Below, one piece after another: positions 58,155 to 64,000 of a stretch of DNA of 64,000 nucleotides. The notes under the pieces were generated by a model. The model was not told the DNA's origin. It ran no database searches and saw only the letters and a list, made by a program, of their open reading frames with translations. Source of the DNA: Roseovarius sp. MMSF_3359. GTDB lineage: Bacteria; Pseudomonadota; Alphaproteobacteria; Rhodobacterales; Rhodobacteraceae. The DNA is taken from positions 1 through 64,000 of the forward strand of contig NZ_JASHJC010000011.1 of the NCBI RefSeq assembly GCF_030733385.1, in the 5' to 3' direction. The position numbers were made by a program, and so were the translations under genes. The stretch's first letter is position 1. Each line of letters begins with the position of its first letter.

Positions 58155-58610
58155 ATGACAAAGCTGCAATCACATGACCGTGAAACAATTCAACCCGTGG
58201 AACGGGCTCCGGAAGCTCAGGCGGAAGGTTTTGCGATCGTGCGCCAAGCGCATGAAAGCGAGATGGCAGAGGATTATGTCGAGCTGATCGCAGAGTTGAT
58301 TGAAACCCGAGGAGAGGCGCGACCTGTCGAAATTGCCGAACGATTGGGTGTGAAACCCCCGACCGTCACGAAGAACATCTCGCGATTGAAAAAGGCAGGT
58401 TTGGTGCGGCGTGAACGCTACCGCGCGATTTTTCTGACCGAGCAGGGCCAGGCGTTGGCCGAAGCCTGTCGGCGACGGCACCGGATTGTGGTGGAGTTCC
58501 TTATCGCCCTGGGCATTTCCAAAGATGTTGCCGAGCACGATGCCGAAGGTATCGAGCACCATGTAAGCGAAGAGACCTTACGCGCCTTCAAGGATTTTTT
58601 AGGGAGATAA
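58155..58610 (+). CDS. mntR: MntR/DtxR-family metal-responsive regulator
   Basis: A 151-residue regulator. The winged helix is EIAERLGVKPPTVTKNISRL followed by KKAGLVRRERYRAIFLTEQG; the metal-binding and dimer part has RRRHRIVVEFL and DAEGIEHHVSEETL. It lacks the SH3-like domain of DtxR, like MntR. It senses Mn(II) or Fe(II) and probably represses both itself and the peroxidase operon through the box at 58.09 kb. A decayed relative is at 30 kb. Confidence 0.9.
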   Translation: MTKLQSHDRETIQPVERAPEAQAEGFAIVRQAHESEMAEDYVELIAELIETRGEARPVEIAERLGVKPPTVTKNISRLKKAGLVRRERYRAIFLTEQGQALAEACRRRHRIVVEFLIALGISKDVAEHDAEGIEHHVSEETLRAFKDFLGR

Positions 58611-58766
58611 ATGAGCCAATAGCGAAGTGGTAGGTGCAATATCCATTTCTTAGCAAGATACGTCGGGACCGAGAACTGTGGACTTAAATCTGGTCTGCGA
58701 GCATAGAGCAATGCAGGTGCCGCTAGGCCCGTGAAACTGATGTTCGATCTTGATACGAATTGCCGC

Positions 58767-59270
58767 TCAGGAGCCGTCACCGTCTGCTTGAACGATCAGT
58801 TTGGCCTCAACCGGCACACCCCCAACCATTAGCGGGCTGTGGCTGTTGCCATTAAGGGAGACTTTTACCTCGACATCGCCTTCCGGCAGCGATGGGAGGT
58901 GTATCCAATTGGCATAAAGGCGGCCCAGCTTTTCCCCGTTGATATAGACGTGCGCGTGCCCTTCGCCAAGTATATCCGCAGCCGAGGCATTCTCAGGTGC
59001 AAATCGGAAGTTTTGTGGTGTCACATGCAAGTTCCAACCTGCCATCGGATCCTTTATCATCCGGATCGCCACACTGGGCGCATCGCTGTCGGCCGGCAGG
59101 TCAGTGGCAGCGGAGTGCTCATGGGTTGCCATCTCTGCAGTGCCGCCGTGTTGCGCCGGGTCAGCGTGGTCATGGCCGTCAAAGGTGGTTCCGCTGCCAG
59201 CGGCGATCACAAAACCGGCACCGCCACCAAAGATCAGTCCGATGGCAAAGAGGGCGAGATAACGGGACAT
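58767..59270 (-). CDS. Periplasmic His-rich protein of the cobalt (cbt) operon
   Basis: A 167-residue exported protein. Its start at 59270 has AGGAGGA upstream. After a membrane/signal segment (ALFAIGLIFGGGAGFVIAAG) there is a His/Asp-rich stretch (FDGHDHADPAQHGG, THEHS) and a beta-rich domain (WNLHVTPQNFRFAPENAS, GHAHVYINGEKLGRLYANW). It is third in the riboswitch-controlled operon after cbtB and cbtA and probably binds Co(II) in the periplasm for the transporter. Confidence 0.78.
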   Translation of the reverse strand: MSRYLALFAIGLIFGGGAGFVIAAGSGTTFDGHDHADPAQHGGTAEMATHEHSAATDLPADSDAPSVAIRMIKDPMAGWNLHVTPQNFRFAPENASAADILGEGHAHVYINGEKLGRLYANWIHLPSLPEGDVEVKVSLNGNSHSPLMVGGVPVEAKLIVQADGDGS

Positions 59271-59337
59271 CTTGTCCTCCTTGAAAATAGAAAGCCCCCA
59301 ACGGTGCGGCCGGCGGGTAAGCAATTGAGGCATGGGA

Positions 59338-60036
59338 TCAGGCCGCAGCGCCCGAGCGCTTGCCTTCCACCTGCCAGAAGTAGCCGGCAAAACTGCCCAG
59401 CAGTGCCCAGGCGGCCATACCGATGCCAAAGGCCCGGGCCGCAAATAGCGCCCCGATCTCGGTTGGAACCGGACCGGCGAAGCTGTCGGGCTCAGGCGCA
59501 CCGATGATATGCGGCGCCAATAACAGCCCGGCGGCGGCCAGATAGCTTACCAGATTGCCGCCAAAGGCAATCAGCCACATGGCCACGCCTGCCGTAGCGA
59601 CGGTGACCGTCCACCAAATCTGGCGTGTAGCGACATCGGCTGCAGCCACGCCGGGCACTTCCGGAGCCAACGACAAACCAGGTGCAAAGTGAAAAGCGAC
59701 AAAGCCAGCCAGACCCCACAGCAGGCCTTTGCGGCCGTTGATCTCATGCCCCCGGCGTTCGGCCATCGACATCAGTGCCACCAGGACCAGAGCATAGCCG
59801 GTGTAAGTCAGCATCGTGAAGATGATGCTCAGGCCGTCGCGCACCGGCTCAGCGAACATGCCGGGCAAATCGGGGTGCGCGGTCACGGGATCAGCGCCAA
59901 AATGCACCAATTCGCCGCCCTCATAAAGTTCGGCGTGGAGTAGTACGGGCTGCACGAAATTCAGTTGCAGCAGGGCGGCAATCAGCCCAGCTGCAGCACC
60001 AGCGAACAACGCGCTGGTCAGAATACGACTGAACAT
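59338..60036 (-). CDS. cbtA: Cobalt transporter subunit CbtA
   Basis: A 232-residue membrane protein of the CbtA family: ALFAGAAAGLIAALLQLNFV, TPGYALVLVAL-like helices, GLAGFVAFHFAPGLSLAPEVPG and RQIWWTVTVATAGVAM are typical. ATG 60036 follows the cbtB stop by 4 bases. With CbtB it is thought to import Co(II) for cobalamin synthesis, in agreement with the riboswitch upstream. Confidence 0.9.
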   Translation of the reverse strand: MFSRILTSALFAGAAAGLIAALLQLNFVQPVLLHAELYEGGELVHFGADPVTAHPDLPGMFAEPVRDGLSIIFTMLTYTGYALVLVALMSMAERRGHEINGRKGLLWGLAGFVAFHFAPGLSLAPEVPGVAAADVATRQIWWTVTVATAGVAMWLIAFGGNLVSYLAAAGLLLAPHIIGAPEPDSFAGPVPTEIGALFAARAFGIGMAAWALLGSFAGYFWQVEGKRSGAAA

Positions 60037-60040
60037 GGCC

Positions 60041-60211
60041 TTAGTGGCAGGGGAAGCCAGTTGCGTGGCGCACATCGTGAGCAGCGTCATGCAGGCCAGA
60101 AGCCTGAACATGGCCGGTCACAGTGATAATACCGAGACCCAGAATAAGGGCAAACACTGCCGGCAGCATGGTTGAACGTACAGCAGATGCCTTGATCGCT
60201 TTTGTCGTCAC
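60041..60211 (-). CDS. cbtB: Cobalt transporter subunit CbtB
   Basis: A 56-residue protein with one membrane helix (VFALILGLGIITVTGHVQ) and the C-terminal metal-binding tail HDAAHDVRHATGFPCH that marks CbtB. The GTG at 60211 has AGGAGG 6 bases upstream, which decides against the longer frame. It is the first gene after the cobalamin riboswitch. Confidence 0.9.
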   Translation of the reverse strand: MTTKAIKASAVRSTMLPAVFALILGLGIITVTGHVQASGLHDAAHDVRHATGFPCH

Positions 60212-60257
60212 TTTAGTCCTCCTTGCCGTCACACCCGACGGCGTAAATTGCGTTTAT

Positions 60258-60432
60258 TACACGGCCGGTCTCCTGACTCGCGGGTCGCTGCGGTCTTCCC
60301 CCTTCCCGGCGCCTTTACGCCAGTGGTATCGGAAGGTCGCTCGCCGCTCACAGTCGCGGGGGCGGTTGAGGCTTCGGTGCCGCGATTTGGTCCACCGTCC
60401 TCATTCCCGTTTCAGTCCCAGTGCTTAAGCAC
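60258..60432 (-). promoter_or_regulatory. Cobalamin riboswitch
   Basis: On the minus strand the core elements appear in order: GAAACGGGAA, CCGCGACTGTGAGCGG, ACCACTGGCG, GGGAAGGGGGAAGACC and the 3' box GAGTCAGGAGACCGGCC. This is the AdoCbl-type riboswitch consensus. It ends about 45 bases before cbtB and should shut off cbtBA when cobalamin is plentiful. No clear terminator hairpin follows, so control is probably at translation start. Confidence 0.92.
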
Positions 60433-60603
60433 CTTTGAACACCGTATTGATTATTCCTGTCTCAAAAGGCAGCGGCTGGTCAAGTACGAAACCGTCGTAC
60501 AAGAGTTCTGCAGCGCCATGTTCAATAGAATTTTGTCGCTGCCCATAGAACGCAACGCACTAAACTCTATCGCTGGAACTTCTCCCGGCATGTCGCGGGC
60601 GGG

Positions 60604-60939
60604 TTACGAAACATCTGCCGGAATGCGGGCAATGGCCTTGAAACGCAGCTTTCCCAGTGGCCGCGCATCAGCGAAGTTGCCGTCTGGGCTGTCTTGATAC
60701 ATACGGATGAACGTCAAGATGTTCGGCAGATCTAGAGCAGTAATCTCACCGAATAGATAAGCGGTCTTGCCGTTCTGCCGTACAGCCAGCGTCTGCGGCC
60801 GCTGGCAACCGGACATACAGTCCACCTGCTGCAATTTAGCCTTCACCTTCGACGCCTCCAGAATTGAGGCGACTTGATCGAACAGAGCGGGGTCAGCTTC
60901 ACGGCAGGTTCGACATAAAGTAAGTGTTGGCAGGGGCAT
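60604..60939 (-). CDS. DUF1636 metal-binding protein
   Basis: A 111-residue thioredoxin-like protein of the DUF1636 family with cysteines LTLCRTCREAD and DCMSGCQRPQT, suited for an iron-sulfur cluster or other metal. Members usually lie beside cobalt and cobalamin genes, as here, just upstream of the riboswitch. It is not itself under that riboswitch. Its function is unproven. Confidence 0.83.
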   Translation of the reverse strand: MPLPTLTLCRTCREADPALFDQVASILEASKVKAKLQQVDCMSGCQRPQTLAVRQNGKTAYLFGEITALDLPNILTFIRMYQDSPDGNFADARPLGKLRFKAIARIPADVS

Positions 60940-61213
60940 GCGCCGATCAGATCCTTGATTAAGCGATCCTCTTTGAGATTCAATATCCGCTGGTCACTTA
61001 CTAGCTTGACTTCGCAACTTGGTTCATTTTGACGCGATGCTTTGAAAAAAGTCCATACGTGGGCGTCGGCAAGCTCGCCGGAGTTAGTTCCCTTAAAAGC
61101 ATTATAGAATATTCAGACTTGTGCCTCGAGAGATTTTTCCTTCCGGAAAGACCTTTTCTTGGGCAAAAAAAATCCGCCGAACGAAGCAAGGGGCAAAGAC
61201 TTCATTGATCGTT

Positions 61214-61711
61214 TCAGAAGCGCCTCTGCATCATCGGTGCTGCCAGAAGCAATCCGACACCGCCGACCACGAAGACGTCAGCAATGTTGAAGGCGGGCCA
61301 GTGCGCGGAGCCGACGTAGAAATCGAGGAAATCTGTCACGGCCCGATATCGCACGCGGTCCACGACATTGCCGAGGGCGCCGCCGATAATTGCTCCATAG
61401 GCAAGCGCCTCGATGCCGTTTTCGGTGCGAAGCATCATGATCGCGAGCCATGCGCAGACCGCAAGGGCAAGAATCGCGAGGCTCCACCAAGGCGCTCCAC
61501 CGAGAAGCCCGAAAGTCACGCCATCGTTGCGGTGGAACGTGAGGTTGAACCCGGGGAACACCGGCACAACAGCGCTCAGGACGCTCGCATACGTGACGAC
61601 GATGGCCTTTGTGACCTGATCGATCGCGAAAGCCGCGAGGGCGGCAAGCATCCCGATGGCTGGTGTTCCTTTTAGCGAGCGCATTGCGTCAGCCAACCCT
61701 GACGTCGGCAA
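61214..61711 (-). CDS. lspA: Lipoprotein signal peptidase (copy 2)
   Basis: A 165-residue LspA with FAIDQVTKA, FHRNDGVTFGLLGG, GALGNVVDRVRY and FNIADVFVVGG, so both catalytic Asp residues are present. It resembles the copy at 35.0 kb in most core positions but differs in the N terminus and the last helix. An internal ATG (61684) is an alternative start. It follows a second DUF411 gene, as in the first block. Confidence 0.9.
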   Translation of the reverse strand: MPTSGLADAMRSLKGTPAIGMLAALAAFAIDQVTKAIVVTYASVLSAVVPVFPGFNLTFHRNDGVTFGLLGGAPWWSLAILALAVCAWLAIMMLRTENGIEALAYGAIIGGALGNVVDRVRYRAVTDFLDFYVGSAHWPAFNIADVFVVGGVGLLLAAPMMQRRF

Positions 61712-61768
61712 TCAGCGCGAAGTTTGCGCCGCGCATGGTCTGACAAGTATGACACATCCTGAAGGTGC

Positions 61769-62224
61769 TCAGCCTTCCGGGTAACTCGAAAAGACCTCGG
61801 TCGAACCGTCCTTTCGAATCAAGTATACGTCGTAGGCCTCTCGGTCCTCCTCGGGTCCCATGCCGGGCGAACCATAGGGCATTCCAGGCACTGCTAGGCC
61901 GACTGCATCGGGGCGTTCGTCCAGCAGGCGGCGGATGTCGGCGGCAGGCACATGTCCCTCGATCACGTAACCGTCGACGAGCGCGGTGTGGCAGGAGACC
62001 ATGCGCTGCGGCACTCCGTTGTCGAGCTTGAAGCGAACGAGAAGGCCACCAAACATGTCCTGACCTGTTGGTGCGAAGCCGTTCTCTTCGAGATGATTCA
62101 TCCAGGACAGACAGCAACCGCATCCATTGGTCTTGCGGACGTCGATTGGGGTTGCCTCCGCGAGGGCCTGCGCCGCCGGGAGAAGGACTAAGGCGAGGGT
62201 CAGAGCTTGGGTCAAGTGTTTCAT
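61769..62224 (-). CDS. DUF411 periplasmic metal-binding protein (copy 2)
   Basis: A 151-residue paralogue of the protein at 35.7 kb, with the same TNGCGCCLSWMNHLEENG, SCHTALVDGYVIEGHVPA and VPGMPYGSPGMG motifs and a different signal peptide (LTLALVLLPAAQALAEA). It starts 3 bases after the M23 gene, the same spacing as in copy 1. Confidence 0.88.
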   Translation of the reverse strand: MKHLTQALTLALVLLPAAQALAEATPIDVRKTNGCGCCLSWMNHLEENGFAPTGQDMFGGLLVRFKLDNGVPQRMVSCHTALVDGYVIEGHVPAADIRRLLDERPDAVGLAVPGMPYGSPGMGPEEDREAYDVYLIRKDGSTEVFSSYPEG

Positions 62225-62227
62225 AGG

Positions 62228-63601
62228 TCAGAGCCTTTCGGTTTCTGTCAGTGTGATTTCGATGCCGAGATTTTCGGAGAGGAGCGCGCGGGCTTCGGCC
62301 AGTCGCGACAGCGCACCAGCGTCATCTGCCTCACGTTCGGCAGCTTCGGCGAGACGCGCGTCAGAGAGGGGGTCTGTCGGGCGGCCATCTACCAGAACCT
62401 CGTAGTGCAGGTTTGGCCCGGTCGCAGTGCCGGTGGCGCCCACACGCCCGATCATGTCTCCAGCGGCCACGCGTTGGCCCGTCTCAAGGCCTTCCGTCAC
62501 AGCGCTCAGGTGCGCGTAGCGTGTCTTGGTGTCCGAGCCGTGGGCGATTTCGACAACGCGACCGTATCCTCCCCGCGAGCCAATGAAGCTGACGCGTCCG
62601 GTCGCCGTGGCCTGAACCGGTGTTCCGCGTGCGGCTGCGAAATCGACGCCAGTGTGCATGCGGACATTGCCGTAGACCGGGTGCGTACGACGGCCAAACA
62701 CCGAGCTTAAACGTGCCCCTTCCACGGGCTGCGCAAAAACGCGGAGAACTGCACCGTCGACATAGATCGTCGCCTGACCGCTCCCATTCTCTGGCCAGAC
62801 GACCTCGTAAAGCGCGCCGCCGATTTCCAGCGACGCGAAGGTCAGTTCCGGCTGGCCAATCCTGTCTTCACCAACGCGGGCTTCGCGCCACAGAAGCCGA
62901 AGGGTTTCACCGCCGGTCATCTCACGACGGAAGTCGACGGTTCCACCCAGCATCTGTGCCAGATCGACAGCGAAGCGGGCGGGCATTCGAGCGTCTTCGA
63001 GCGCGGCGAAAAGCGAGCTGTCGATCACCGCTTCGCCCGCTAGTGTTATGAACTCAGGATCCGGGGTCACGACTTGCGTGGCTAACTCTTTGCCAAAGAT
63101 CGCCTCGATCCTCACACCGTCCTCAACGGAGAGCGCGACGCTGCGTGGGCTGCCGTCCATCGTCGAGACAACGGTGACCGAGTGCCCTGGCCTAAGTCGC
63201 CTGAGATCATATTCCGCGCCGAGGGCCAGGGCGACCTCGGCACGGTCGGTCGCTGAGAGACCTGCTTCTTCAAGAACGGTGTCGAGCGTCTCGCCGGTGG
63301 CGATATCGCGTGACCAATTGGCGAGCGGAGGTTCTATCGTCGGTAAGAGAGTATCGGCCATCGCAACCTCCAGACGTGGCATGGACTGGAATGGTATTGC
63401 GGGCTCCGCACGTGGTTGCGCGAACTGCGGTATTTCCGTTTCAATAGACGCGGGAAGCGGGAGCTGGGGTGGCGACCAGTTGGTCGCAGCAGCCAGAACT
63501 GGAGGGACCGGATCCTTCGACCAGATGCTCGATATCGCGAACCCGCCCAGCGACAGCACCGATACGATTGCGAAACCTGCCGCGAGTGTTCTAATTTTCA
63601 T
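62228..63601 (-). CDS. M23-family peptidoglycan endopeptidase (copy 2)
   Basis: A 457-residue paralogue of the protein at 36.2 kb, equal in length. The catalytic parts RMHTGVDFAAARGTPVQA, TRYAHLSAV and LHYEVLVDG are intact; the first 100 residues are the most diverged. Its start overlaps the sco stop (ATGA), as in copy 1. Confidence 0.9.
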   Translation of the reverse strand: MKIRTLAAGFAIVSVLSLGGFAISSIWSKDPVPPVLAAATNWSPPQLPLPASIETEIPQFAQPRAEPAIPFQSMPRLEVAMADTLLPTIEPPLANWSRDIATGETLDTVLEEAGLSATDRAEVALALGAEYDLRRLRPGHSVTVVSTMDGSPRSVALSVEDGVRIEAIFGKELATQVVTPDPEFITLAGEAVIDSSLFAALEDARMPARFAVDLAQMLGGTVDFRREMTGGETLRLLWREARVGEDRIGQPELTFASLEIGGALYEVVWPENGSGQATIYVDGAVLRVFAQPVEGARLSSVFGRRTHPVYGNVRMHTGVDFAAARGTPVQATATGRVSFIGSRGGYGRVVEIAHGSDTKTRYAHLSAVTEGLETGQRVAAGDMIGRVGATGTATGPNLHYEVLVDGRPTDPLSDARLAEAAEREADDAGALSRLAEARALLSENLGIEITLTETERL

Positions 63602-64000
63602 GTTGCCCCCTCAGTTTCTTTATTGAGCGCACGCCGGATTTTCGGCACCGCGAATTCTCTCTGCTCGTGATAGTCGATCATGGTGGTGAACTGGCCATCG
63701 TCGTCGAACAGGAAAACGCTCGCAGTGTGGTTCATGGTGTAATCCCCACCGTCGGTCGATACCCGCTCATATCGTGCGCGGAAGCCTTGTGCCGCGCGTG
63801 CGACTTCTTCTTCCGGACCGGTCCACCCGCGGATCGCGGGATGGAAATAGCTGACATATTCGGCCATTGCCTCGACGGTATCGCGCTCGGGATCGACGGT
63901 GATGAACACCACGTTCATCCCTTCCACCTCTTCGCCCAGGTCATCGAGCCAGCCGGAGATGTCGGAAAGCGTCGTTGGGCAGACGTCCGGGCAGTAGGTG
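63598..64000 (-). CDS. SCO-family copper chaperone (copy 2), cut by window end
   Basis: The C-terminal 133 codons are in the window: TYCPDVCPTTLSDISGWL with the CxxxC ligands at the very edge, ITVDPERDTVEAMAEYV and NHTASVFLFDDDGQF. It matches the SCO protein at 37.5 kb closely. The N terminus with the membrane anchor lies beyond position 64000. Confidence 0.9.
   Translation of the reverse strand, partial: TYCPDVCPTTLSDISGWLDDLGEEVEGMNVVFITVDPERDTVEAMAEYVSYFHPAIRGWTGPEEEVARAAQGFRARYERVSTDGGDYTMNHTASVFLFDDDGQFTTMIDYHEQREFAVPKIRRALNKETEGAT

Noticed and set aside
1-64000. CRISPR arrays, tRNA or rRNA genes, complete insertion sequences
   Set aside because: I looked for regular spaced repeats, tRNA-like cloverleaf ends and transposase motifs and saw none that could be supported.

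Overview
The window is part of a repABC-type plasmid of an alphaproteobacterium, most likely the Roseobacter/Rhodobacterales group. The evidence is an adjacent repA-repB-repC operon with parS palindromes, a DUF1403/ScpB/tyrosine-recombinase set of the kind carried by alphaproteobacterial plasmids, an XrtD-like exosortase with a fused EpsI domain, a MntR/DtxR-type regulator, and fairly high-GC coding DNA. No rRNA, tRNA or CRISPR array was seen. All family assignments rest on motifs read by eye; no database search was run.

Layout: (1) 0.1-6.2 kb is accessory DNA: a LysR regulator divergent from a homocysteine S-methyltransferase, a GRP-domain small protein, a membrane protein, and a two-gene PHP-phosphoesterase/ABC-ATPase plus small-protein module that resembles a defence system. 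(2) 6.5-9.7 kb holds three stability or toxin modules (Fic protein; PIN toxin with HTH antitoxin; ParDE) separated by degenerate copies of the 3' end of scpB. (3) 9.7-16.9 kb is the plasmid core: scpB, DUF1403, tyrosine recombinase with a dyad beside it, an M15-like protein, parS sites, repC, a putative antisense RNA, repB, repA. (4) 17.3-18.5 kb is a mercury uptake operon (merR, merT, merF, GDCCVxC protein) without merA or merP. (5) 18.7-29.9 kb has small cytochromes, a cytochrome b561/LuxR operon, L,D-transpeptidases, a Zn/Cd/Pb P-type ATPase, TRAP Q and M subunits, and DUF3179 and SHOCT proteins. (6) 30.4-40.3 kb is one long leftward operon for copper delivery, disulfide formation and lipoprotein maturation (sco, dsbB, dsbA, pcuC, sco, M23 peptidase, DUF411, lspA, lnt, small membrane protein, acylase-like protein, ctaG). 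(7) 40.5-48.2 kb has a PbrR/CadR-like MerR regulator, a third L,D-transpeptidase, ccmFGHI and dsbD. (8) 48.2-53.7 kb is decayed DNA with remnants of a multicopper oxidase, a dctQ and a ykuD, a second MerR regulator with a CDF-family protein, and the exosortase. (9) 53.7-58.6 kb is a di-heme peroxidase plus PhnDCE-type ABC operon next to mntR, with a DtxR-like box between them. (10) 58.8-61 kb has a cobalamin riboswitch with cbtB, cbtA and a His-rich protein, plus DUF1636. (11) 61.2-64 kb is a second, diverged copy of lspA-DUF411-M23-sco, cut by the window end.

How it fits together: six promoters share the MerR-family architecture (TTGAAC or TTGCTC, exactly 19 bp, TAnnnn, with a dyad in the spacer). 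They sit before mer genes, the P-type ATPase, two L,D-transpeptidases, the sco/dsb/lnt operon and the CDF gene. I infer a metal-stress regulon that combines ion export with replacement or repair of metal-sensitive envelope functions: disulfide formation, cytochrome c and oxidase maturation, lipoprotein processing and peptidoglycan crosslinking. Several genes are clearly in decay, so the island has been rebuilt by repeated recombination.
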